From the NCBI GenBank assembly GCA_012295275.1, contig CM022679.1, positions 21,086,610 to 21,139,109 on the forward strand: DNA of 52,500 nt, read 5' to 3'. This DNA comes from Chrysomallon squamiferum (taxonomy: Eukaryota; Mollusca; Gastropoda; Neomphalida; Peltospiridae). Position numbers and translations under genes: made by a program. Numbering within the stretch: the first letter of the stretch is position 1; each line of letters opens with the position of its first letter. Shown one piece after another: positions 14,290-26,259 of this stretch. The notes beneath the pieces were generated by a model. The model saw nothing but the letters and a program-made list of their open reading frames with translations. It was not told the origin of the DNA and did not search any database.

Positions 14290-15039
14290 ATGTATGTATG
14301 TATGTGTTTATCTTTTTATGTATATACTACAAATTATGTGCAGTCTTACATTAACAAATTCACAGTATTGATAAAGACAATGTATATCTATGATTTCTTT
14401 TCATAATATATGTGAAAAACATATTTAAAATAAAACAGTACTCTTAACAATTTTATATCTTTATAATTTATATATATATATATTTAAGATAGTTTGTTCA
14501 AATGACAGTGTGTACTTTTAAAGAGACTGTAGATCTATGTTAATTATGATGTTTGTTAAAACAATATTTACCATCAATCAGTACTTCTGTGTGTACTTTT
14601 ATAGACTGTGTTTGATAATGTGTGTGAAAGGTGTGGAACTCCCTGTTTACTGAGGTGAATAATGCTATTACATAGTCTGCTGCAGCTGAACAAAATGTCA
14701 GTATGTTAAACACTAAAATATCTTTTACTTGGTACAAAAACGTTCCACATACTGCTTGTGTTTTTGTGTTTAAGACATTTTGCCAAATCTTTCTCAGTCT
14801 GATCAAGAAATAAAAGTCTGCTGAAAGTTTACACTTGCAGGTATATTTTGTGTAGGTGGTACAAAAGATTTCAGTTTTTACCCTTTCTTGTCTGATTCTG
14901 TTTCTCACCAGCTCCTGTTTGTACAGTAACATGATTTTCTGGTTTTTGTGTCATTTTGGTTGTGTGCCTCCATCTTCATTATTTCAACGTCTTGAATATT
15001 TTTTCTGTGTTAGCTCAATACCATTATTTCAAATGACAA

Positions 15040-15095
15040 TTATTCCCTGTGTATGGAAAGGTACATATACAAAATCACTTGCTGCTAATAATCCC
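15040..15095 (+). repeat. Possible SINE remnant
   Basis: About 45 bp around GGTACATATACAAAATCACT and TGCTGCTAATAATCCCTC resemble the 'TGCATATAAAAGATC..TTGCTGCTAAT' part of a SINE-like family I recall from gastropod and bivalve genomes. It is short and degenerate. Confidence 0.45.
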
Positions 15096-15264
15096 TCTTC
15101 CATTATTTCACAGTTTATTTATCTATATCTCATTTTTTCCTATACACTGAATATTTCAGTTGTAACATATTTTCAACATACAACTCTTTCCTATGACTAT
15201 ATTTTAACACCCATTAAACTGAAGTTAATATTCTTTCTGTATATTCTAACAGTGTTAAACTGAA

Positions 15265-16922
15265 GGTAAGTATTTGTAGATTCATCTGTGTGATGTAGGT
15301 ATCATAGTGACACCATAAATGTAAAACAGATCATTAAGTGACATGTAACCCCTATAAACTAGTATTTAACAAGAAATTAAAGCAATCATCAGACATATCA
15401 CCAAACTGAAGCAGTTTTTCTCATTCCATTAATTAAAACAGAATTTTGTTATGATGTCAACAACAGAAAATAGCTGAAGTGTGGATTCATACTTTCATAT
15501 AAGAGAGGGAGTATCCTTTTGAATGTGGACTTAACTTTCAAGATGAAATGAGTATTACAGAACTGATCAGATAAAAGAAAAAGGTGGAAGGCAGATTACT
15601 TATTTCAGAAAAGGCTGATATACCTTTATTGTGGTTGATAAGTATTTAAGAAAACCATAGTTTCCTTATTAAGAAGGAAATCCTGGTCAGTAAAAAAAAA
15701 GGGGGATTAAGATGGTAGTATTGTTTCTATATTTACCTTTGAGCTGACAGTGTAAATGTTTTCTTGATGTTGATATTCATACTGTAGAATGATAATACAT
15801 AAGAGAGAAATATTTCAGATTTATATTTCAGTGAACTGATCTTATTCATTACTACATCTAAGTGCTGACTTCTAAACATATTATTATTCTTCTGAATTTA
15901 ACACAAACATACAGAAAGACAAGGAATAAATACAAGATCCTTTCCCATGAACTGAAAAAGAATACAAGTTCACACTGTGACAGTGGTTTTTCTCTTTCAT
16001 CTGTTTGTCTGTGTGTAACATGTGTGGCTCTGTGTCTCATCTAACAGTCTTAACAATATGTGCATGTATAAAGTCATAACAGAGATTAATTATCTTTTGA
16101 GAATGTCTTTGAATGTGACATGTCTTTCACTATTTTAAAACAGAATGTAAGATAGCAATAAAATCAACGACTTTCTTCATATTTCCTTACACATTTTTGA
16201 CACAACAGTTCAAAAGACACACCTTTGAAAACTTAGAAACTCTCCCTCACAGAGCAGTGGAGGTCTAAGACTTCCATTCAGAGGAACTGGACCTTATCTT
16301 AAACTATGCATATTTTCGTTTTGTTGATCAATGTTTGTTTTGTTTTGTTATTGTCTTTATTCTTCTTATTTTTTTTTTTTTTTTCTGTAGGGAGTGGTTT
16401 ATGTTTGGGGTTGAAGGTTTATTGTCTTTGTTGGTTTTCAGCATCTTGGCAAACATTTGTTAAATTTTGCAGTCATAACAGAGGTTAAAGACACTGAAAA
16501 CTGCACTATTGTTATTGCTAAACTGCGGATAATTTATGAAACAATGACAGAAACCTGACACTGCAAAAATCAGCAAACATTTTCCACTTGAGTTGATGTC
16601 TCTCATAAGTCATCTAACCTGAATGATGATGTCTGACCTCTGACCTTGCCAGTCAAGCAGACGTGAACACAGAACAAATTTACACCAAACAAAAAACCAC
16701 AATATTTATTTTCACCTCAGCCTTTTCAATACAGCAAATTTTAGTTCAATGGTTAATGTGTTCATATAATGTGTCTATAAATTTGTTGTATTTAATGATG
16801 AAATAAATGATAAAATAATAAAATATTCTTGTTACTGTTTATTTATCTTTATATAAAATATTTGTTAAAATACATACATACACACACACATACAGATACA
16901 CACATACACATTTTACTATTCT
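15265..16922. other. No gene recognised
   Basis: Unique AT-rich sequence without a convincing exon. A strong donor-like AAG|gtaagt at about 15267 has no supporting coding sequence. Confidence 0.5.
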
Positions 16923-17540
16923 GTAATTCAAAGATGGTTCTATAGATACCTCTTAACTTTTCAAGTGGAAATATAAACAACATTATTTACAATAGTCATT
17001 GAATAAACAGGGATGTTGAATACAGTAATTATTTCAGTGTTGATATACTACTGGTATCATAAATAGAGATATTGAATAAGCAGGGATTTAACAAGGATGT
17101 TGAATACAGTGATTATTAGAGTGTTGATGTATACTGGTATTACTGTGTGTCTCTGTAGTGTCACTAGAGATTTCAATCTTTGTTAACAAGCTGTAACAGT
17201 GACTCACCTACAAGTAGAGAATCTCTCATTTCCTACACTGACAGCCACTTATACCACAGACTTTATTTCTGATTTAGTAAATGTATGTATATGTTACATG
17301 TTGTATGTTTTAGTATGTACATATTACTAAACAAATAGAGAATCTTTCACTGTCTAGCTTGACAGTTTACTTAAAACTTACACCATAGACTTTATTTCTG
17401 ATTTAGTAAATGTATGTATATGTTACATGTTGTATGTTTTAGTATGTACATATTACTAAACAAATAGAGAATCTTTCACTGTCTAGCTTGACAGTTTACT
17501 TAAAACTTACACCATAGACTTTATTTCTGATTTAATAGAT
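16923..17540. repeat. Dispersed duplication, copy 2, with internal duplications
   Basis: 16923-17306 matches 10298-10602 but carries an extra internal partial copy of about 75 bp (AACAGGGATGTTGAATACAG occurs twice). A further unit of about 129 bp is repeated at 17274-17400 and 17403-17530. Its sequence grades into the 30-bp satellite that follows. Confidence 0.88.
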
Positions 17541-18015
17541 GTAACTGTTACATATTGCATATTTTAATATGTAACGTATTGTATGTTTTAGTATGTATAT
17601 ATTACATATTGTATGTTTTAATATGTATATATTACATATTGTATGTTTTAGTATGTATATATTACATATTGTATGTTTTAATATGTATATATTACATATT
17701 GTATGTTTTAGTATGCATATATTACATATTGTATGTTTTAATATGTATATATTACATATTGTATGTTTTAGTATGCATATGTTACATATTGTATGTTTCA
17801 GTATTTATATATTACATATTGTATGTTTTAATATGCATATATTACATATTGTATGTTTTAGTATTCATATATTACATATTGTATGTTTCAGTATGCATAT
17901 ATTACATATTGTATGTTTCAGTATGCATATATTACATATTGTATGTTTTAGTATGCATATATTACATATTGTATGTTTTAGTTTGCATATATTACATATT
18001 GTATGTTTTAATATC
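17541..18015. repeat. 30-bp satellite, about 15 copies
   Basis: The unit contains GTATGTTTTAGTATG and ATATATTACATATT. Alternating A/G variants in the first copies give a 60-bp higher-order period. As 30 is divisible by three, two frames stay open for about 155 codons, encoding a hydrophobic ILYVLVCIYY-like decapeptide. No splice or initiation context supports expression. Confidence 0.93.
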
Positions 18016-18080
18016 TATTTAATACTTGTAAAATACAAATGGAGAATCTCTCACTGTATACCTCGACAGCTACTTCTCAT

Positions 18081-18785
18081 ATAAAATGTATAATTATGTC
18101 CTGATGACATAAAACATCTTCATTCATTCATTAACTGAAACAAAAACAAACTGTTTTCAATTTAGTAGCAACATTTAACAAGATTATCACCTGTTACATC
18201 AGAAACATGACTAAGAATCTAACAGAAGATTCGTGCAGGTTTGAATAATACCAAGACTGTTTCTGTGTAACCTGAGTAGTCTGTGGACGTTTTTGTTTAA
18301 AATCAGTGGAGAAATTTTAGCAAGTTCAGTTTACAATAATTGACAGTGTCTGTGTTCACTGGATGATCTGGCCTCACAATAGAAATACTGTGGTTGTGTG
18401 GTCCTGCTTTACTGCATATTAAATTTCTGTTCATTTCTGAAACACCTGATACCTGCCGAACTCATTAACTTTAATTCCACCTGCACATGTTACCTGTAGT
18501 TTGGTTTATGGGAAGAAGGGCAATTTGTTGGTCATGAAATAAAGAAATGTTCATTTTAAAAGCCGTATAATTATTTTCTTTATTGCTTTATTGCAAAAAT
18601 TTGATTTAAAATATTTTTAAATGTTATTGCTTATTTTTTTTTGTTATTTTAGAATTGATTTGTTTTTGTTTAATTTGTATAGTGAACTTTGGTTAATACT
18701 GTTTTGATATATGTTTGAATAAATTGATGAAATGTGACTGACAATATGTTAATCATGGTTTTAAAAATAAATAATTACTGAGTCC
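18081..18785. other. No gene recognised
   Basis: Unique AT-rich sequence. A first FRAS1 exon with a signal peptide was looked for here and not found. Confidence 0.5.
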
Positions 18786-19190
18786 ATTTCCTATTTATAT
18801 TTTTTTCCTGCTTGTTCTTTTTTTCTGATTTCCACTCATTTAATTTTGTTCTCTTTCACCCTGTCTCTCCTTCCTCTCATTTCTCATTCTTCATGTCTCT
18901 CTGTCTTTCTCTCTCTTCATGTCTATCATTCTCTTCCTCTGTCCCTCCCTTCATCTCTCTCTCCTTCACACTCCATCTTTATCTCTTCTTATCTCTATCC
19001 CAAACGCTTTACCTCCTTCTCTCTCCCTTTATCTCTCCCTCATTCTCCCTCTCCTTTCTTTCTCTCTTTTCCATCTCCCCTTTCTTTCTTTCTCTCTCTT
19101 CCTTTCCCATTCTCTCTCTCTTTCTCTTTCTGTCTCTCTGTCCATCTCTTTCTCAGTTCTGTTCTAACTGTTTGTGTTTTTGTATTTGAC
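18786..19190 (+). repeat. Pyrimidine-rich tract before the E1 acceptor
   Basis: About 400 bp dominated by C and T (CTCTCT, TTTCTC, CCCTCC) on the + strand, ending at the E1 acceptor. It acts as an extreme polypyrimidine tract and could form triplex DNA. The open Ser/Leu/Phe-rich frames are by-products. Confidence 0.85.
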
Positions 19191-19192
19191 AG

Positions 19193-19300
19193 AACAGCAC
19201 AGTGTGGCAGCCTGACCCCTGTACAGTGTGCACATGCGAGGACCCTGTACCAGTGTGTGAAAACATTCAGTGTGTTGACCCACACTGCAACTTTAATCAG
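19193..19300 (+). CDS. FRAS1: FRAS1 exon E1: first VWC domain, middle part
   Basis: Thirty-six codons, phase 0 at both ends, between acceptor ttgacag and donor CAG|gtaatt. It starts NSTVWQPDPCTVCTC, the W-x4-C-x2-C-x-C core of a VWC domain, then has C-x4-C and C-x3-C spacing and ends CNFNQ. The first VWC cysteine and the signal peptide must lie in an upstream exon that I could not find. A pyrimidine-rich tract of about 400 bp precedes the acceptor. The last 35 or so bases, with the donor, recur in degenerate form through the following 900 bp. Confidence 0.92.
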
Positions 19301-20230
19301 GTAATTTATATTCTTCTACACCTTGGTAACCCTTTCAATTATATCCAGTGTGATTTTTTAAACAGGTAGAATACCTTGACAGCCATATGAAATATATCCT
19401 AGTGTTGATCGTACTGTAATTTTAAATAGGTAATTATTTTAATTTATAATCTTGTTTAAAATTTTATATCTTAATACCTGTCTGAGTTAAATCCAGTGTA
19501 ATTTTAAACAGGTATTTTTGTTTCATATTATAATTTATAGTACATCTTCATAGCCATCTGAATTATATATTTTTTAGTATGTAGTTTTTTATAATTAGAC
19601 ATTTTAATCATATACCTTGACAGCCATTTGAATTATATCCAGTATTTACCTGCATTGCAATTTTAAACAGGTATTTACATTAATTTATAATCGAGAATAC
19701 CTTGATAGCCATCTGAATTACATTCAGTGTTGACATATGTAGTAATTTTAAACAACAGGTAGTTATTTCAATTTATAATCTGATTTTAATCTGCATGTCT
19801 TGATAGTTATCTGAATTACCTCCAGTGATCACCTGTGTAGTAATATGAAAAATAAGATGATTTAAATTTTTATCTATCTTGATATCCATCTTGATTGTAA
19901 ACAGGTAAAAAATTCATTATAAATTTACAATGCAGTTTGTAATCTTTCTATACTGAGTATTAGTGAGTTTATTTATCCATATTGTAGTTTTAAATAGGTA
20001 AATGTTCATTTAATTTTAGGATGACATTTTTATTTTTTTTTTTTTTATTTTTTTCAGAATTTTTTATTTTTTTTTGTATTTCATTTATTTTGGTTATTTT
20101 TTTTTTTTTTATTATTATTTTTTTTTTATCTGTTTACCTTGATAGTCACCTAAATTAAATTTCAGTGCATTTTGCAAGTTTAAACATGTAAAAGTTCATT
20201 AAAAATTTATAATAAAAGTTTTGGTTTTTT
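19301..20230 (+). repeat. Minisatellite derived from the E1 exon-donor junction
   Basis: Irregular units of roughly 65-95 bp carry CAGTGTTGAC, then a T/A-rich analogue of the exon end, then AACAGGTA. Donor-like copies lie near 19366, 19430, 19512, 19671, 19759, 19905 and 19998. The link segment includes CTTGATAGCCATCTGAATTA. The real exon end has the same order (CAGTGTGTTGACC ... TTTAATCAG|gtaattta). Confidence 0.8.
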
Positions 20231-20825
20231 TTACAGTTTGCAATGTACTTCAAAAGTGTACTTGCAAAAGCTCAAATTAAAAAGCCAAAAAAAACAAAAA
20301 AAACAAAACAACAACAAACAAACAACAAAAAAATCATCCCAAAAACCCAGTTTAAATAAATTTGGAATACCTCCAAGAAATTAAAATGTTTGTGTTAAAA
20401 AACCAACATTTGCTGTCAGTGAAGATCATGTAATAATAATTAGTATATATTATTCTTTCTTTTTTACCTGTTCACTGTTTTTTTGCAAAAATCTTCGTTA
20501 ATAATAAATAATAATAATAATATTTAGTAGTAGTATAAAAGGATTTAGGTAACATTATTTTCACTTTGAGTTACATGAAACATATCAGACAGTGAGACAA
20601 AATTTTAATATTCATTTATTTATTCATTAAATAACATTTATTATTCATTTATTCATTCATCTCAAATTCATGTACATACAAAACATCATTTAAAAATGTA
20701 ATTACAGTTATTAATATTAAATATGACAGTCTTTAAACAAATATTTATACCCATTTATTAAAATATTTTTTAAAATGTTTTTACCCATTAGACTAATTTC
20801 CTCAGATATCAAAAGTAGGTAGCAT

Positions 20826-20910
20826 TTGTCATAAATAAATAAGTAAATAAATAAATAAATAAGTAAATAAATAAGTAAGTAAGTAAGTAAGTAAGTAAAT
20901 AAATAAATAT
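20826..20910. repeat. AAAT/AAGT tetranucleotide repeat
   Basis: AAAT units with interspersed AAGT units, within the E1-E2 intron. Confidence 0.88.
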
Positions 20911-21454
20911 TTAACAATGAGGTTTGAAATAAAACATATTTGTATCTTGATGCTACCAGAAAAGAAACCTGCTCCCAGCTTTCAGTGCCCTACTTTTATC
21001 AGTTAGCAGAAAGAAATTTCTTATGAGTACCTTCACATGGGCAGGAACACATAGATATCAGCTTTTGATTTACCATACTAGTGACTGGAGTGAATATTGT
21101 TCAGTAGCTGAGTTTTTATGTTTTTATGCAACAGCTCACACAATCATAGTGGTCTCTCTTCCAATCCTGCCAATGTCCTGTGATTTTTTTTGTTTCTGGT
21201 CAGTGTTCTGTGACTGCTGTATCACATAACGTGGTATGTGCTGTCCTGGATTTCAACAAGTGTGTGTATAACGATCCTTTTTCTCTTCACAATTGCAGGA
21301 TTTTTGTTAATGTTGTTGATTTTTATAAAAATATCCACAACAAATTCTTCACTAGTCCATCTCTCTTGGGGTATTCTTTGGACTCCATGATTTAGTTTTC
21401 CAGAAGTTATACTCCATGTTGTAGATTCCCAGTTTTATACACAACAGTATTGCC

Positions 21455-21670
21455 TATCACAATGCCAAAGATCGCACTGTTAGAGGCAGACTTATTGCAT
21501 GTTATACCAACCATTACATGTATCCTAGAATTTGTTAGTTCAAAACTGACCAGTCTGCAGTGCCAAAGATGACACTGTTAGAGGAAGGCTTTTTGCATGC
21601 TTTGGCCATATACATCAACCATTATAGGTTTTTCCAGAATTTGTTATTTCAATACTGGCCAAGATGCAAA
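21455..21670. repeat. Tandem duplication of about 100 bp
   Basis: Two diverged copies with shared order: ATGCCAAAGAT, CACTGTTAGAGG, TTGCATG, CAACCATTA, AGAATTTGTTA, CAATACTGGCCA-like. Within the E1-E2 intron. Confidence 0.8.
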
Positions 21671-22059
21671 GGGTTAAGTGTTTGTGTCATACTTATGTTC
21701 TTTGTTTTATCACTGACTTCTTCTTGTGTATTCATGTTCTCCTTATCATTGTCTTACCCCAGACCATGTACCATCTGTGATACAAGACAGATTACTCACT
21801 TCATCATGAGTCCAGTTTTCACTCAATTTTGAGTTCTCTGGTCTTTGTAGCTAAATAACACACAATGATATATATCTAAATGTCTGGATTTTTGGATGGG
21901 AAAAAGAGCCTGGAGAATAATTTCAAGCTTTTATGAACAGAGGTTGTCTGTGTGATCTGAAGCAATAATTTTTTATATACAGGATTCATTTCAAGCATTG
22001 TTCTGTGATTTATTGATGTTGTCATTTTTTATTTTATTTCATTTGTTATTAGTGATAAT

Positions 22060-22255
22060 GTTGTTGTTGTTATGTTATTGTTTATATTATTATTATATTA
22101 TTATTATTTTGTTATCATCATTATCATCATCCTAATCATCATCATCATCATCACAGTTAACACAAGACTCTCTTTTGTAAGAAAATTGTTTCTTCATTAT
22201 AAAGGATGATTCTAATAAATATCATCATATGATAGTTATTTCATTATTATTATCA

Positions 22256-22304
<49 letters not shown>

Positions 22305-22380
22305 TATTATTATTATTACTATTATTTTTATTATTATTATTACTATTATTATTATCTTCATCATGATGATTATTTTTATT
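22060..22380. repeat. ATT/ATC trinucleotide repeats
   Basis: ATT runs with ATC interruptions, near pure at 22257-22345. Confidence 0.88.
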
Positions 22381-22439
22381 TTTACTGATAACAAAACAAC
22401 AACAACAATATCATCATAATCATTATCAATATGTCATTT

Positions 22440-24085
22440 ACATCTTGTACTAACTACATACTCTGCCTTTTTTTTTTTTTTTCTATTTTTTTGTCATGCT
22501 TCAATGGACCAGTGTACTATTACAGTTTAATTAATGCAATAATGACCACATATCTCAGCATTTGTGTTTGTTCAAACTCTTCTGATTGTATTTCTCAGGT
22601 TAACATGGTGAAAGAATTCCCCATTGTCATCTAGAACGTTAAAATTCTTCAGGTGTGACCTTCGCACTAGAATGATCACCAGATGATAATCATTTGACCT
22701 TGATCATGACCTATCATCTTTGTCTTATGAAACTAGCTATTCTTGTTGTTATAAACAGTTTCGTGTAGTAATTCTATTTTCAACCTTAAAATATTCAGAA
22801 CTGTTCAGAATTTTGAAATAGTAATTTTTTTTATAATAATTTTCTTCTCAATTCTTTCTCTAATCTGGTGAAAATATTCAAAAGTAAGCCTTTAATAACA
22901 GGTTACATTTCTGCAGCTTTCTTTGAAGCCAAAGGCATTTTATGTTTTATGTTTATGTGTGTTATGATAAAGGGATTTAGACTCATTTTATTTGCTTCAT
23001 ATCATGTTACATCATGAAATGTCAGAATTAAGAAGTAGTACATTTTATTTTTATATTCTTTTTTACAAATCACTAGGTTTTTTTTACTATATAAAAGTTT
23101 AATTAATAAATAAATTTATATATAGTATTCACAAGTGTATATACAGTATACATATACATATATAAAGAACGCATAAGATAAATGTATATATAATACACAA
23201 TACATGTATATATATACAATTTCATAAGATAAATATAGAATACCAAAAATGTATGTAAAACAAACAAGACAAATATAATTTATGTACAGTAGGCATACTT
23301 AGTATAGAAAATAAATGAGATAAGAGCACATAGATAATTGAAGTACACAAATACATACACACATTACTAACATACACATACATCCACAAATAAACACACA
23401 TGGACTAACATTATACATATATATGCACAAACACATACACACTGTAAGTACAAAGCAATTACGTATATAAAACACCAGGTATACAGTTATATGTATTGAT
23501 GTGTCAGTTAACAATAGCCCACACAGTAATATGATTATTGCCTAAACACACATACACAGACACATATATAGCAACTACAAAGTAATTACATATAGGAAAA
23601 CCAGCTGTATATCTGTATGTGTGTATGTGTGTGTGTGTGTGTGTCTCTGTGTTAACAATACAAAATGTTTACAGATGAAATACATACACACACACACACA
23701 TACATGCACACTCATATATCAAGCATGTAGAATTACATTATATAAAAAGCATATACATCCATGTGTTAATGTACACAGTACATGTATATAGTCCATTCAG
23801 CTGTATTACACAACACAACCTAAATGTTCACTTCACCTTCTGGACCAGCCAGTGTTCTTTGTGTCCCAGTTATGTCAGGTTTGTATGATGACAGTTCTGT
23901 CAAAGTTTAAGTGTTGTCATCTGCGTGAAACCTGATATGATGATGCTCCTGTGTGTCACAGATTCTTATCATCATGGATTATCATCCAGAATGATCATTT
24001 TGCTATGTGGGACGCAGTTTAACTCATTAAGTGGCAGATGTTTAGAAGTAATAAAGAGCAGCACTGGAATGTGTGGCTGAGTTGT
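22440..24085. other. Intronic, no gene recognised
   Basis: E1-E2 intron. 23100-23800 is rich in TATACA/CACATA text; the rest is unique. No second gene on the minus strand is supported. Confidence 0.5.
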
Positions 24086-24087
24086 CC

Positions 24088-24183
24088 TGTGGAGTGAAAC
24101 AGTTCTGTGAGATGTCGACTTACAAACATGACCAGATACACAACCATACTGTAACATAAAATCTTTATATTAATTATGAATGT

Positions 24184-24218
<35 letters not shown>

Positions 24219-24345
24219 TGTAAGTGTCTGTCTGTGTGTGTGTGTGTGTCTGTGTTGTACTGTGGAGTGAAACAGTTCTGTCAGATGAGGATTTACAAAC
24301 ATGACCAGATATATAACCACACTGTAACATAAAATCTTTGTAATT
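24088..24345. repeat. Tandem duplication of about 80 bp around a TG repeat
   Basis: TGTGGAGTGAAACAGTTCTG and ACAAACATGACCAGATA, followed by CACTGTAACATAAAATCTTT or a variant, occur at 24090-24165 and 24262-24337, separated by a TG/CTGTG run. Confidence 0.88.
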
Positions 24346-24539
24346 AACTATGTATATGTACATATGTGTGTGTGTTTGAGAGCATGTGAGTGGATGTTAC
24401 ATACGTATTTCATACATGTGTGTATTTATGTTCATGGATGGATAAACCTTTGTCATAAACATACATTTTTATTGGTCATATTTTATTATTTACATATTAT
24501 ATAAATATTTATTTAATTTAATTTAATTAATTTGACAGA

Positions 24540-24540
24540 A

Positions 24541-24571
<31 letters not shown>

Positions 24572-24705
24572 ACACATGCATCCATAAACAGATACATATA
24601 TACATAAGTACATACACTCATGCAGTCACACACTTACAAACACATATACATGCATGCATACACACACAAATACACACACACATACATATAGAAACATGTA
24701 CAATT
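24540..24705. repeat. CA/CATA-rich repeat
   Basis: A CA run and mixed ACATA units just upstream of E2. Confidence 0.85.
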
Positions 24706-24773
24706 TTATATGAATATGTATTATATAAAAATATGTGCTGTGTATATGAAATATATATATTTGTGTATTTCAG

Positions 24774-24863
24774 GGAGAACATCTTCAGATACCGGCTGAA
24801 GGGTGTTGCCCAGTCTGTGTAGGTCAGCTGTCACCATGCCAGTTCCAGGGTCAGTCAGTGCCT
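24774..24863 (+). CDS. FRAS1: FRAS1 exon E2: end of VWC1, start of VWC2
   Basis: Thirty codons, phase 0 to 0, acceptor tttcag and donor CCT|gtgagt. GEHLQIPAEGCCPVCVG supplies the CC-x2-C end of VWC1. SPCQFQGQSVP supplies the first cysteine and aromatic residue of VWC2. One exon carrying the tail of an odd VWC and the head of the next recurs at E5 and E9, so this is a structural signature of the region. It follows a 5.5-kb intron. Confidence 0.9.
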
Positions 24864-25564
24864 GTGAGTTAAATATTCTAACACTTTTCTGTCTCATAAC
24901 ACCTGTTTTCATCCATTCTTCTTCTCCTTTTCATTTTGTTGTTGACTACACCCAGAAAAATTGTCATAACAGCTGTTGAGGCATAGTACTATGCAGCTCA
25001 ATACTTCAGACTTTAACACTCAAGGTTTCTGTTAGAGTTACCTCACCCTGTCTAGTCTCTACCCACTGACCAGTCCAGCATGGGTGTCCCTAACAGAAGG
25101 CAAAGCTCCTGCTGTTGCAGATCTTTGAGTCACTGAGATATATAAACCAACTCACCATGACAGGAATGGACTATTATTGGGTTTTTAGTGAATAAAAATG
25201 ATAAAAGATCTGTTATATTACAATAAAAATTCATATTAAGTTTGATAATTATAGATTAAAACAAGAATATTTGAATTATCTGTATAAAATATTTCTTATA
25301 GCCAACTCTACTTTAGTCAGCAGAAATAACTGAGAGAGAGAAACTAGGTCACACAGATCTTCATGGCATTTGTCAGTGTCAATGTAGATATTAGAAAAAT
25401 AGTACAACTGTCATATTATTATTGTCCTCATTGTCATAACAAGCAAATGTGAAAAGAATGTGTTTACTGTGTGTTAGTGTGGAGGAAAATACAGATGTAC
25501 TAATTACATTTTAATTACATCCATATGACTGTGTATTCAACCAATCTTTTCTAATAATAAAGTT

Positions 25565-25808
25565 GCAACTGAAGAGATACATATATTTTATATTAATTTA
25601 TATCTTTTCAAAATTTAATTCATTTACTTATTTGTTTATTTTTATTTATTTTAGTTTATTAAATAATTTATTTGTATTTATGTTTTTATATTTTTCTAGT
25701 ATAGCTGAATTATTTGTTTATTTTATTTCTATTTATTTTATTTTATTTTATTAATGACTTTAGTTGTATTTACTTATTTATATATTTATTTCTTACTTTT
25801 CATATTCC

Positions 25809-25839
<31 letters not shown>

Positions 25840-25985
25840 GAATTTTTTCTTTATTAATTAATAAATTTATTTATTTTTATTATATATTTATGTGTTAATT
25901 TCTTTATTCATTTATTTACTAATTTATGAATTTATTTATTTATTCTGATTTTAATATAAAAAACACAAACATTGTAATGTATATT
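25565..25985. repeat. TTTA/TTTAT-rich repeat upstream of E3
   Basis: About 400 bp of degenerate TTTA units including a TA run at 25809-25835, reaching close to the E3 acceptor. Confidence 0.8.
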
Positions 25986-25991
25986 TTACAG

Positions 25992-26151
25992 CATAACACA
26001 GAGTGGACTCCCTCTCACTGTGTCGTCTGCTACTGTGATGATGGGGAGACAACTTGTACCAATGTCACATGTCCACTGTCCAGCTGTAAGCCTGGAGAGG
26101 TCAGCCAGACGCTGCCTGGTCAGTGCTGTCCGAAGTGCATCCCTGTTGGAC
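25992..26151 (+). CDS. FRAS1: FRAS1 exon E3: rest of VWC2
   Basis: Acceptor ttttacag, donor C|gtaagt, phase 0 in and 1 out. The protein starts HNTEWTPSHCVVCYC, then DDGETTC, TNVTC, PLSSC and GQCCPKC, which gives all cysteines of a VWC domain after the first. Unlike VWC4, there is no intron between the seventh cysteine and the CC pair. NVT is a possible N-glycosylation site. The next intron carries a 1-kb TG-rich array. Confidence 0.93.
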
Positions 26152-26259
26152 GTAAGTGAACTTTTAAAGTCTTAACAGAACTGAGGATCAACGGTTGTAA
26201 GATTATTTGTTGGGTTAGGGTTAGCATTCCATCCTGTTACCAGTATGTGATGTGTTAAA

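Noticed and set aside
14856-15263. A 135-codon frame starting with a hydrophobic, signal-peptide-like stretch followed by SSCLYSN, as a candidate first FRAS1 exon
   Set aside because: No donor in phase 0 follows the cysteine, the rest has no VWC features, and the region includes a SINE-like fragment.
17555-18084. Two frames of 155-163 codons with decapeptide repeats, considered as a repeat protein
   Set aside because: The 30-bp period explains the openness; there is no initiation, splice or codon evidence.
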